Part shown: in pieces, positions 29,116 through 36,856 of the stretch
Layout: every line of letters begins with the position of its first letter
How positions within the stretch are numbered: the stretch's first letter is position 1
Source of the DNA: Candidatus Wildermuthbacteria bacterium
Lineage (GTDB): Bacteria > Patescibacteriota > Minisyncoccia > Minisyncoccales > UBA10102
Direction: 5' to 3'
Assembly: GCA_016181405.1 (NCBI GenBank)
Contig: JACOZJ010000002.1
Location: 202,608 to 239,509, forward strand
DNA length: 36,902 bases
Translations under genes and position numbers: made by a program
Notes under the pieces: model-generated
The model's input: only the letters and a program-made list of their open reading frames with translations
What the model was told of the DNA's origin: nothing
The model's database searches: none

Positions 29116-31686
29116 TTATTTCTGGGTTAGGTGCTCAAAGGGAGTTTGGGGTTCGGGGAGGAAGAAAAACTCCTTTTTAAGTTGTAAAATTCTTGTTGCC
29201 GAATCCTCAATGTTTTTCTTCAAAGAGGAGTCCTGCTCCACGAGGCGAGATAGAGTTTTGTGCGCTTCTTTTGCGTAGGAGTCTTGCGAGAACATTATCA
29301 TATTTACTCCGGCCTTCAAAGGAGATACAGCTATGGTTTCCAGGCTGTAATTGTCGAGAAGCGATGGCTGGTTTAAATCATCAGTGAGAATAATCCCTTC
29401 AAAACCGAGGTCGGAACGAATAAGCCCTATCCCCTTTGGAGAAAACGAAAATGGGCGCTCAGAATCTAAACTTGCGTAGATTACGTTGGACAGCAAGAGA
29501 AATTCCGGTTCGGCGGGCAGAGCGAATACGAAAGGGGAAATATCGGGGAAATCCTGTACAGCAGCGAGTTTGAGTTCTGGGTTAAAAGCAATGGTTCCAT
29601 ATCCCGGGAAGTGTTTCACGGTGGAAAGAATGCCGCCTTCCTTCTGGCCTTGAAGGAGAGCTTTGGCAAGTTGGCCTGCTTCAAGCCTGCCTGATTGGAA
29701 CGTGCGGGCAAAAAGAAAATCGTGAGGTTCTGTGCTGTCGAGCACGGGGGAAAGGTTTACGTTGACTCCAAGGGATTTCAGCTCCTCTGCGCGCAATTGT
29801 CCCACCTCATATGCTTGTTTCTGGTCTTGAATTGTGGACTGGGCAGTTTTCTCTTTTCCAAACGCGATGCGAGAAATAGCGCCGCCCTCTTGGTCTACCG
29901 CAATAAACAGAGGCAGAGAAGAATATTCGAGTGAGAGACGCTGAAGGTCGGAAACGAGTTGCTGCAGCTGCTCTATACTCTGAATATTCTTAGATAAAAG
30001 GAGAACGCCCCCTGGCTGGAGACGTCTCATGGTATCTTCAAGTTCCCGGGTCAAGGTTGCGTCTGGGAATCCTATCATGAAGATTTGTCCCAAAGCCTGT
30101 TCGAGAGAAAGAGGAGGGGAAGGATTGAGAAGATCAGAATCTTGGAGAGCCGCGAGCGTTCTTGATTCGAATGTACTCGGAGAAATGGTTTGGAGCGCTT
30201 CGATGGCAGCTGCTGTCGCTTCAAACGAGGACGCAAAGATGACGTACTTGTCCACAAGAGCATATACGATTCCGTGATCCTGGAGAGAAAAGGTCTGGAA
30301 GCGGATGTCTACTCCATGCCGGGCTCTTGTGCGCCACAAGGTTGTGTATGCTGGACCCTTGGCGTCCCAGAAAGACATGACAGGAGCCAAATCTTGTTCC
30401 ATTCGGTTTTCCCATTGCGCAAGTGCCGTTTGGGCTTCTTGCGGTGAGGAAGTTTCCATAATCATCCCAAAACGATTCCCCCGCTCATACGAATAAAGGA
30501 AGAAGAATGTGTTTGCAGAAAAGTGAGAGGCAACGTTTTCTGGCGGGGTAACGCCGAACAGGTTGAAGAATGTCTTGCTAGTGGTTACAAGTTCGTTGCT
30601 TTCTCGTTGACGGAAAAGGATTTGGGTAAATGCGGGTTGCTGTTCTGTCTGCAAAAATTGTGCAAGAAGAGCCGCGAGGTCACTACCTTCAGTAAATTGC
30701 AGAGTTGCAGTATGTGCAGGGTTAATTGCATCTTGTATTTGATTCGCAGGGGTTTGGGGCGAGGGTTCAGGCTCCGGTGTTGGCGTAGAAAGTGTGGGTT
30801 CGGGTGATGCTGTGGGAGTAGAGGTAGGAGGAGCAGGAGGAGGTGTCGGCTCCTGGCGAAGGAATTGAGAAATGAATGGGATTTCAGGAAATTGGAAAGA
30901 ATCTGCCGGGCCGCGGAAAAAGAAAAACCAGGAAGCGAAAAATACTACGTTTAGAGCAACGAACGCAAAGAAAATCACGACGAGCAGGCGTATAAATACT
31001 TTCTTTCCTGAAGAAGGAGGCGAGGGAAGGTTACGAATACGCTGTTCTTCGCCGGGAGGGAGAATAGAGTCGCGAATATTTTCAAACTCTTTTTTCCTTT
31101 GTGCTTCTTCTTGTTGTCTAGTTGTGAGAGCGGCAGTTCGGATTTTCCGGATTGCTTCTTGCTCCTTTTCTGTTTCTTTGTTTGTTTTGAGCGCTGAAAT
31201 GCGCTGCTGTTCTAGTTTTGCCTCTTCTTCTCTGACCCGAGCTATATCTTTCTCCATGCCGCGGACTTCCCCGCGCTCCAGATACACGCGTTTCTGCTCT
31301 GGACGGAAAGGTTGAGATTGCTGCCTACCTACCGGTCTGTCTGCCGATGGGGGAGACTCATTGTTTTCTTGCTGCGGAGGTCCGCCAGCCCGTTCCGCCT
31401 GCGGGGAAACAGGAGGCTGCGGGGGTCTATCCAGACTTTCGCCTCGATTCAGAGGAGTGGGCGGCTGGACGGGCTGAGGAGGTATGCGTAATGGCTGTGC
31501 AGATTCGTTGATTGGATTAGGCCTGCTTATGGGTGAGGCAGGCTCGTCTCGGCCGATGGAAGACGAAACAGGTTCAGAGGGAATATTGGGGGGAGGAGTT
31601 CCTCCTCGGCCAGCTTCGATGTGGGGTGAGTTTGGTGGAATAGGTCCGTCTAGCGGCGAGGCAGGTTGTTTACGAGGTTCATCCAT
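29116..31686 (-). CDS. Membrane-anchored GH3-like (NagZ-type) protein with proline-rich tail
   Basis: 856 aa. Proline-rich cytoplasmic region (1-135), charged helical part (135-210), one membrane helix (about 229-256), a P/T-rich linker, an unassigned outer domain (about 325-510), and a C-terminal glycoside hydrolase family 3 domain (from about 515). GH3 marks: GGVLLLSKN, FIAVDQEGG, STVKHFPGYG and the nucleophile region ILTDDLNQ. In NagZ the acid/base is a D-x-H dyad shortly after KHFPG; here the stretch reads TIAFNPELKLAAV and has no such dyad, so activity is doubtful or altered. Likely wall-related. It lies 65 nt downstream of pnp. Confidence 0.82.
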   Translation of the reverse strand: MDEPRKQPASPLDGPIPPNSPHIEAGRGGTPPPNIPSEPVSSSIGRDEPASPISRPNPINESAQPLRIPPQPVQPPTPLNRGESLDRPPQPPVSPQAERAGGPPQQENNESPPSADRPVGRQQSQPFRPEQKRVYLERGEVRGMEKDIARVREEEAKLEQQRISALKTNKETEKEQEAIRKIRTAALTTRQQEEAQRKKEFENIRDSILPPGEEQRIRNLPSPPSSGKKVFIRLLVVIFFAFVALNVVFFASWFFFFRGPADSFQFPEIPFISQFLRQEPTPPPAPPTSTPTASPEPTLSTPTPEPEPSPQTPANQIQDAINPAHTATLQFTEGSDLAALLAQFLQTEQQPAFTQILFRQRESNELVTTSKTFFNLFGVTPPENVASHFSANTFFFLYSYERGNRFGMIMETSSPQEAQTALAQWENRMEQDLAPVMSFWDAKGPAYTTLWRTRARHGVDIRFQTFSLQDHGIVYALVDKYVIFASSFEATAAAIEALQTISPSTFESRTLAALQDSDLLNPSPPLSLEQALGQIFMIGFPDATLTRELEDTMRRLQPGGVLLLSKNIQSIEQLQQLVSDLQRLSLEYSSLPLFIAVDQEGGAISRIAFGKEKTAQSTIQDQKQAYEVGQLRAEELKSLGVNVNLSPVLDSTEPHDFLFARTFQSGRLEAGQLAKALLQGQKEGGILSTVKHFPGYGTIAFNPELKLAAVQDFPDISPFVFALPAEPEFLLLSNVIYASLDSERPFSFSPKGIGLIRSDLGFEGIILTDDLNQPSLLDNYSLETIAVSPLKAGVNMIMFSQDSYAKEAHKTLSRLVEQDSSLKKNIEDSATRILQLKKEFFFLPEPQTPFEHLTQK

Positions 31687-31751
31687 TCCTCTATATTCTC
31701 ACTTCTTGAAAATATTTGCTAGCCTCGCAAGAGCTTCATCCTGTGGAAAAC

Positions 31752-33863
31752 TTACTTGGTGACGTTTTGAGCGTCTTTGAGTGAGAGATTAATTCTCCCG
31801 AGTTCGTCTATCTCAATAACTTTCACAGGAATTGTTTCTCCAAGCTTTACTACATCTTGCACTTTGTTCACACGGTGGGGAGCGAGTTGTGAAATATGTA
31901 CAAGGCCTTCTTGGCCGCCTGGAATTTCAACAAAAGCGCCAAACTCCATAATGCGTTTTACTTTCCCCTGGAAAATCTCGCCAACCTGCACCTCTTTTGT
32001 AAGATTCCGCACGAACTCTACTGCCTTGTTGAGCTGCGTTACGTCTTCGCTGGTTATAAACACCTGTCCGGTTTCTTCAATATCAATCTGTACGTTGTAT
32101 TCGTCGGAAATTCGGTTGATGGTTTTCCCGCCAGGACCGATAAGCAAGCCGATTTTTTCGGGATTAATATAAAATGTGGAAATTTTGGGCGCCCATTGGG
32201 AAAGCTGCGCCCGAGTCTCAGGTAAAACTTTCGCAATTATCTCATCTAAAATGTGAACGCGCGCTTTTTTCGCGCCTGCCAGTGCTTCTTTGAATATGCT
32301 TTCGGAAATACCGTTTACTTTGACGTCCAGCTGAATGGCGCAAATCCCCTGTTTGGTGCCGGCAACCTTAAAGTCCATGTCGCCATGTTTATCTTCCGGA
32401 CCCTGAATATCGGTTAAGAGTTTGTAGCTGCCTTTTTCATCCATCATGAGTCCCATGGAAATACCCGCAACCGGCCGCTTAATGGGTACGCCGGCATCTA
32501 ATAAAGCCAAGGTAGAAGAACAGACTGACGCCATGGATGTGGAGCCGTTTGAAGAAACCACTTCGGTTACGATGCGTATGGTATAGGGAAATTCATCGCT
32601 CGTGGGTATCACGGGGAGGAGTGATTTTTCCGCCAATATCCCGTGACCGATTTCTCTTCTTCCTGGACCGCGCAAGGGCTTTGTTTCTCCCGGAGCGTAC
32701 GGAGGAAAGTTGTAGTGATGCATGAAGCGCTTTTTCCCAATGAATTCCATGCCTTCCATAAGCCGTTGGTCGCCGGGAGCACCCAAGGTTAGTATAGAGA
32801 GGGTGCGCGTTTGGCCTCGTTCGAACATCCCGGAACCGTGAGTTCTGGGGAGAAGGCCGGCTGACCCTGCAAGAGGGCGGAGCTCATTTAATCCTCGGTC
32901 ATCCACGCGCTGGTTTCTTTCCAGAGCCCCCTTATGGACGATACGGTCGGTTTCTTCTTCAAAGAAAAAGCCGGCGCGCTTTTGCGTATTTGCGTCTTCG
33001 TGTTTTTCCCGCACCAGAGCCTCAAATTCTTTTTTGACCGCTTCAACCTGTGCCATCCTCGCTCGTTTATCGCCCTGGAAGAGGGCCTGTTCAAGTTTTG
33101 GCTCCAACCAAATTCTGAATTCTTTCTCTAACTCTGCAAAAGCCGCAGGTTGCTCTTCAGGGAAACTTTTCTGCCTGCCTTCCTCCGCAATAATCTGTTC
33201 TTGGAATTCAACAAGCTGAACAAGGAAGGGTTTAGCGAACGCAAGAGCTTGTTCGTAAACTTCTTCTGTAGCCTCATCGCTCTCTGCCTCAATCATATTG
33301 AACAAAAATTCTTCTCCCCGTTTTACGCCGGCAAGCACAAAATCAAGATCGCTTTCTAAACGTTCTTGGTAGGTGGGGTTGAGGACAAAGTTTCCCTGTA
33401 CCCTCCCTATTCTTACTGCCGCAAGCGGCCCCTTCCATGGAATGTCGGAAAGCGAAAGCGCCAGGGAAGCGCCGAGCAGTCCCGACATGTCGGGATCGTT
33501 TTGCGTGTCCCACGAAAGACAGGTGCAAATTATCTGCACTTCGCGGAGAAAGTTTTTGGGAAAGAGAGGCCGAATGGCGCGGTCTATAAGGCGAGCCGTG
33601 ATAATGGCTTCGTCTGAAGGCCTTCCCTCTCTGCGTATGAATCGTGATCCCAAAATCTTTCCCGCCGCGTAGAACTTTTCCTCATAGTCCACTGTAAGCG
33701 GGAAAAACCCTTGGTTGGAGAGTTCTTCGCGTGCCATTACGGCAGTTACAAGTGTAACGGTTTCCCCTATTCTCACGAGCACATTTCCGTTTGCCTGTTC
33801 GGCCCAATTTGTCAGTTCAAAGCTTACGCTCCTATCTGCAAGTTTGCATGTAAAGTTTTTCAT
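31752..33863 (-). CDS. pnp: Polyribonucleotide nucleotidyltransferase (PNPase)
   Basis: 703 aa, full length. Two RNase PH cores (DYEEKFYAAGKILGSRFIRR, FFPLTV; and second-core MEFIGKKRFMHHYNFPPYAPGE, SNGSTSMASVC), then KH (KIGLLIGPGGKTINRI) and S1 (GEIFQGKVKRIMEFGAFVEI). Phosphorolytic 3'-5' exonuclease for RNA decay. It follows rpsO and the NYN gene, a variant of the common rpsO-pnp operon. The 80-bp palindromic element lies between the NYN gene and pnp, and its last base is the A of the pnp ATG. Confidence 0.97.
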   Translation of the reverse strand: MKNFTCKLADRSVSFELTNWAEQANGNVLVRIGETVTLVTAVMAREELSNQGFFPLTVDYEEKFYAAGKILGSRFIRREGRPSDEAIITARLIDRAIRPLFPKNFLREVQIICTCLSWDTQNDPDMSGLLGASLALSLSDIPWKGPLAAVRIGRVQGNFVLNPTYQERLESDLDFVLAGVKRGEEFLFNMIEAESDEATEEVYEQALAFAKPFLVQLVEFQEQIIAEEGRQKSFPEEQPAAFAELEKEFRIWLEPKLEQALFQGDKRARMAQVEAVKKEFEALVREKHEDANTQKRAGFFFEEETDRIVHKGALERNQRVDDRGLNELRPLAGSAGLLPRTHGSGMFERGQTRTLSILTLGAPGDQRLMEGMEFIGKKRFMHHYNFPPYAPGETKPLRGPGRREIGHGILAEKSLLPVIPTSDEFPYTIRIVTEVVSSNGSTSMASVCSSTLALLDAGVPIKRPVAGISMGLMMDEKGSYKLLTDIQGPEDKHGDMDFKVAGTKQGICAIQLDVKVNGISESIFKEALAGAKKARVHILDEIIAKVLPETRAQLSQWAPKISTFYINPEKIGLLIGPGGKTINRISDEYNVQIDIEETGQVFITSEDVTQLNKAVEFVRNLTKEVQVGEIFQGKVKRIMEFGAFVEIPGGQEGLVHISQLAPHRVNKVQDVVKLGETIPVKVIEIDELGRINLSLKDAQNVTK

Positions 33864-33942
33864 CCCGTACGAAATTTATTTTGTGAATCGCATCTGTTTA
33901 CCCGAAAGAAATACCCCTATCCTGTGGGGATTTCGTACGGGA
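33863..33942 (-). repeat. 80-bp palindromic element, copy 2 (NYN-pnp)
   Basis: Perfect 13-bp terminal inverted repeats (TCCCGTACGAAAT / ATTTCGTACGGGA) 54 nt apart; total length 80, the same as copy 1. On the minus strand it is preceded by GATGAA and followed by GGGATGAAAA. It contains a potential 23-codon ORF beginning MNPVRNPHRIG. Confidence 0.8.
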
Positions 33943-33943
33943 T

Positions 33944-34474
33944 TCATCTCGGCATTCTAAGGGGCCAACGGGATTTTTTTAGAAGGTATTTCCCGTCTTC
34001 TGCCTCAAGGTCAGTGAAGTCGTCTGCAGCCTCTCTAAGCCGCGATGAGGTGGATTTGCCGAACGCCATTACCTCAACTCTTTTTCCATGATTTTTTAGA
34101 TAGTCTACGAGGGGCACGTAATCGCCGTCTCCTGATACGAGTACTACGGCATCAACTGAGTCTGAAGTTTTGATCGCATCTACGGCAATGCCCACATCCC
34201 AATCTGCTTTTTTGAGTCCGCCGTAATACTCCTGGAGGTCTTTTACTCTTGTTTCGATCCCAAGATTGGTGAGCGCGTCAAAGAACGGTTTTTCCTCACC
34301 AGTCTTCGTGCGTACCACATAGGCAAATGCCCGAATAAGTTTTCTACCCGAGACTGCTGTTTTTACGATCTCGCGAAAATTTACGCGGGCTTGATGGAGA
34401 TTCTTGGCAGAGTAGTAGAGATTTTGAACGTCGATGAATACGGTAACCCTTTGATCTTTATTCTTCAAACTCAT
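33944..34474 (-). CDS. NYN domain (PIN-like) putative ribonuclease
   Basis: 176 aa, the LabA/DUF88 type. Acidic active-site motifs are present: VFIDVQNLYY near the start, KADWDVGIAVDA in the middle and LVSGDGDYVPL later, followed by GKRVEVMAFG. NYN proteins are metal-dependent RNases of the PIN superfamily. Position between rpsO and pnp suggests a part in RNA turnover with PNPase. It starts 8 nt after the rpsO stop. Its TGA stop abuts the 80-bp element. Confidence 0.88.
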   Translation of the reverse strand: MSLKNKDQRVTVFIDVQNLYYSAKNLHQARVNFREIVKTAVSGRKLIRAFAYVVRTKTGEEKPFFDALTNLGIETRVKDLQEYYGGLKKADWDVGIAVDAIKTSDSVDAVVLVSGDGDYVPLVDYLKNHGKRVEVMAFGKSTSSRLREAADDFTDLEAEDGKYLLKKSRWPLRMPR

Positions 34475-34482
34475 AGAAAAGA

Positions 34483-34755
34483 CTATGCTTTGCTCTTGAG
34501 GCCGATCTTCTTGAGTAAGTTTCTATATCGTTTTTCGTTCTCTTGTTTGAGGTAGCTCAAGAGGGTGCGGCGTTTTGCCACCATGCGCAGCAATCCGCGC
34601 TTGGAATGGAAGTCTTTAACATGTTTCTTCAAGTGCAAGAGAAGTTTAGCGATTTCTTCAGAAAGGAGGGCAACTTGGACTTCGGGCGAGCCAGTATCGT
34701 CCTTGTGCGTCTTAACTTCTTCTATAATCTTTCCTTTTTCTTTTGTGGTCAGCAT
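34483..34755 (-). CDS. rpsO: 30S ribosomal protein S15
   Basis: 90 aa, normal length. DTGSPEVQVALLSEEIAKLL, HLKKHVKDFHSKRGLLRMVA and KRRTLLSYLK are hallmark S15 segments. It binds the 16S central domain early in assembly. ATG 34755 is chosen over upstream in-frame codons because MLTTKEK matches the family start. TATACT ends 8 nt before the ATG, so the leader is about 2 nt and the usual S15 autoregulatory leader is absent. Confidence 0.95.
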   Translation of the reverse strand: MLTTKEKGKIIEEVKTHKDDTGSPEVQVALLSEEIAKLLLHLKKHVKDFHSKRGLLRMVAKRRTLLSYLKQENEKRYRNLLKKIGLKSKA

Positions 34756-34763
34756 ATGTCTTG

Positions 34764-34792
34764 AGTATACCTCAAAAACCCTAAATATGCAA
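34764..34792 (-). promoter_or_regulatory. Promoter of rpsO-NYN-pnp
   Basis: TTGCAT, 17 nt, TATACT, then 8 nt to ATG 34755. Very short leader predicted. Confidence 0.5.
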
Positions 34793-34806
34793 GTAATAGG
34801 TTGCAA

Positions 34807-34881
34807 TGTGCCCCTGGAAGGAATCGAACCCTCGTGAACGGATTAAGAGTCCGCAGCTTTACCACTAAGCTACAGGGGCAC
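34807..34881 (-). tRNA. tRNA-Lys (CTT)
   Basis: Acceptor GTGCCCC/GGGGCAC, anticodon loop CTCTTAA (anticodon CTT), T-loop TTCGATT, discriminator A. No CCA encoded. Confidence 0.95.
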
Positions 34882-34950
34882 GAGTCAAAGTATTGACTCG
34901 TGCGGGCGTTTTAGGAAAATTTGCAATTTTCCGTTAAGTAAGAAACGCCC
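34879..34950. repeat. Hairpin-rich spacer between tRNA-Arg and tRNA-Lys
   Basis: Perfect 10-bp hairpin CACGAGTCAA-AGTA-TTGACTCGTG (34879-34902, touching the tRNA-Lys 5' end). Then GGGCGTTT/AAACGCCC (34904-34911 with 34943-34950) encloses GGAAAATT-TGC-AATTTTCC. They may be processing signals or a small RNA. Confidence 0.65.
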
Positions 34951-34974
34951 CGGGATTATACATTGACTAGCATG

Positions 34975-35048
34975 TGCGCCTGCCAGGATTCGAACCCGGA
35001 ACCTCCACGTCCGAAGCGTGGCGCTCTATCCAATTGAGCTACAAGCGC
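34975..35048 (-). tRNA. tRNA-Arg (TCG)
   Basis: Acceptor GCGCTTG/CAGGCGC, anticodon stem CCACG/CGTGG with loop CTTCGGA (anticodon TCG), T-arm GGGTTCGAATCC, discriminator A. No CCA encoded. Confidence 0.95.
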
Positions 35049-35078
35049 AATCTGTGCAAATAAATCCTACCACAAAAA

Positions 35079-35107
35079 TTGAAAAATTCAAGGATTTAAG
35101 ATAGATT
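35079..35107 (+). promoter_or_regulatory. Leaderless promoter of cca
   Basis: TTGAAA, 17 nt, TAGATT, then 6 nt to ATG 35114. Confidence 0.55.
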
Positions 35108-35113
35108 AATGCT

Positions 35114-36595
35114 ATGGTTTCAGGAATTCCACGGGAGGTTTTAGAGGTTGTGGGCAAGCTCGAAAAAGCTGGGTTTGAAGCGTATGTGGTGGGCGGGTGC
35201 GTGCGCGATTTGCTGTTAGGCAGAGAGCCTGAAGATTGGGATGTAACCACAAGCGCTAAGCCCGAAGAAATCCAGAAGATCTTTCCCGAAAACTTTTATG
35301 AAAACAAGTTTTTCACTGTAACGGTTCTTACTTCCAGCGAAAACCCTAAGCTCAAGGGAATTGAGGTTACCACGTACCGTTCTGACCACAAATATACGGA
35401 TCGAAGACGGCCAGAAGAGGTGAAGTACGCAAAAACAATCGTTGAAGATTTGTCACGTCGCGATTTCACCGTAAACGCGATCGCCCTTCGACTCGCTCCG
35501 CTCGCTCAGGGTAAACCCTCCAGTCAGGAGATTATAGATCCGTTTGAGGGACAGGCCGATTTGAGCGGAAGGATTATTCGTGCAGTGGGAAATCCCGAAG
35601 AGCGTTTTGCTGAAGACGCGCTGCGTATGATGCGCGCTGCTCGGCTCGCCACGGTTCTGAATTTTACAATCGAAGAGAAAACCAGGAAAGCCATTCAGGA
35701 GAAATCGGTTCTTCTCAAAGAAATTTCAAAAGAGCGCGTGCGGGATGAGTTGGTGAAAATCATTATAGCAGCTCGCGCGCGGGAAGGCATCGAGTTGCTT
35801 TACGAACTCAAGCTTTTACAGTATAGTATGCCAGAACTCGAGGAGGGCTATGGAGTGCAGCAAAACAAGCACCACAAATATACGGTTTGGGAACATAATT
35901 TGTTCTCGCTCGAGTACGCCGCCAAGCAAGAATGGAATTTTGCCGTGCGTGTAGCCGCGCTTTTGCATGATGTGGCGAAACCCCGGGTTAAAGAGGGAGA
36001 GGGGTCAGACTCCACTTTTTACAATCATGAAGTCGTGGGTGCCAGTATGGCAAGACAGATTCTCACGCGCCTGAAGTTCTCGGGCAAAGATATTGAGAAA
36101 ATTACCAAACTCATCCGCTATCATATGTTTTACTACAATGTGGATGAGGTGACCGAATCTTCGGTACGCCGTTTGGTTCGAAAGATAGGCGCAGAGAATA
36201 TCGAAAACTTGCTCCAACTGCGTATGGCAGATCGCATTGGCTCGGGTGTTCCTAAGGCACAGCCCTATAAGCTTAGGCATTGGCAGTATATGATAGAAAG
36301 GGTTTCCCGAGATCCCCTTTCGGTAACGATGCTTACCATCAAGGGCGACGATATTCTGAAATTGCTTGGTGTATCTCCGGGTCCAAGGGTCGGATGGTTT
36401 CTTCACATTCTTTTTGGCGAAGTGTTGGATGATCCTAAGAAAAACGATAAGGCGTATTTGGAAAGCCGTCTCAAGGAACTGCATAAACTTCCAGATGACG
36501 AACTGCAGAACTTTGCGAAAAAAGCAAAAGAAGAAATGGAGCGCGTGGAAGCTGCGGCAGATGAAAGCGTTAAACAAAAATATTTCGTGAAATAA
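35114..36595 (+). CDS. cca: tRNA nucleotidyltransferase (CCA-adding enzyme) with HD domain
   Basis: 493 aa. Nucleotidyltransferase head with VVGGCVRDLLLG and the carboxylate pair in EDWDVTT, then RRDFTVNAIAL, neck motifs (RFAEDALRMMRAARLA), and an HD phosphohydrolase-like domain (VAALLHDVAKP, NHEVVGA). The four tRNA genes in the window lack CCA, so this enzyme is needed for all of them. A 14-residue insertion (LRLAPLAQGKPSSQ) precedes IIDPFEGQADL and is encoded by repeat-like DNA. A poly(A) polymerase role cannot be excluded from sequence. A leaderless promoter is predicted; two tRNAs follow on the same strand. Confidence 0.93.
   Translation: MVSGIPREVLEVVGKLEKAGFEAYVVGGCVRDLLLGREPEDWDVTTSAKPEEIQKIFPENFYENKFFTVTVLTSSENPKLKGIEVTTYRSDHKYTDRRRPEEVKYAKTIVEDLSRRDFTVNAIALRLAPLAQGKPSSQEIIDPFEGQADLSGRIIRAVGNPEERFAEDALRMMRAARLATVLNFTIEEKTRKAIQEKSVLLKEISKERVRDELVKIIIAARAREGIELLYELKLLQYSMPELEEGYGVQQNKHHKYTVWEHNLFSLEYAAKQEWNFAVRVAALLHDVAKPRVKEGEGSDSTFYNHEVVGASMARQILTRLKFSGKDIEKITKLIRYHMFYYNVDEVTESSVRRLVRKIGAENIENLLQLRMADRIGSGVPKAQPYKLRHWQYMIERVSRDPLSVTMLTIKGDDILKLLGVSPGPRVGWFLHILFGEVLDDPKKNDKAYLESRLKELHKLPDDELQNFAKKAKEEMERVEAAADESVKQKYFVK
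35486..35527. repeat. Repeat-derived in-frame insertion in cca
   Basis: CTCGCTCCGCTCGCTC is an internal near-repeat framed by CCCT and AGGG. The 42 bases encode LRLAPLAQGKPSSQ, absent from ordinary CCA enzymes at this position. Confidence 0.55.
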
Positions 36596-36619
36596 CAGTA
36601 ATTTTCAAAAGAAGGGGAA

Positions 36620-36690
36620 CGGGGTGTAGTATACCGGCAGTACGCACGCTTCGGGTGCGTGAAGACGGAGTTCAATTCTCCGCACCCCGA
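36620..36690 (+). tRNA. tRNA-Pro (CGG)
   Basis: Acceptor CGGGGTG/CACCCCG, anticodon stem CACGC/GCGTG with loop TTCGGGT (anticodon CGG), T-arm CGGAG-TTCAATT-CTCCG, discriminator A. No CCA encoded. Confidence 0.9.
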
Positions 36691-36735
36691 CAGAGAGGAT
36701 GAGCGAGGATTCGCCAGCTGGAGGAGACGAATGAC

Positions 36736-36806
36736 GGGCCTATAGTAAAGTGGTATTACGCGGCATTCGCATTGCCGAGGCGGGAGTTCGATTCTCCCTA
36801 GGTCCA
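36736..36806 (+). tRNA. tRNA-Ala (CGC)
   Basis: Acceptor GGGCCTA/TAGGTCC with the G3-U70 pair that marks alanine tRNAs. Anticodon stem CGGCA/TGCCG, loop TTCGCAT (anticodon CGC). No CCA encoded. Confidence 0.93.
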
Positions 36807-36837
36807 CAATTCCGAATTTGAAGAAAGATTGACCTCG

Positions 36838-36856
36838 CCCGCGCCAAAGGCGCGGG
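36838..36856. repeat. GC hairpin after the tRNA-Ala gene
   Basis: CCCGCGCC-AAA-GGCGCGGG, a perfect 8-bp stem. It is followed by TTCGG, not a T-run, so terminator function is uncertain. The last 46 bases of the window show no gene. Confidence 0.6.
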
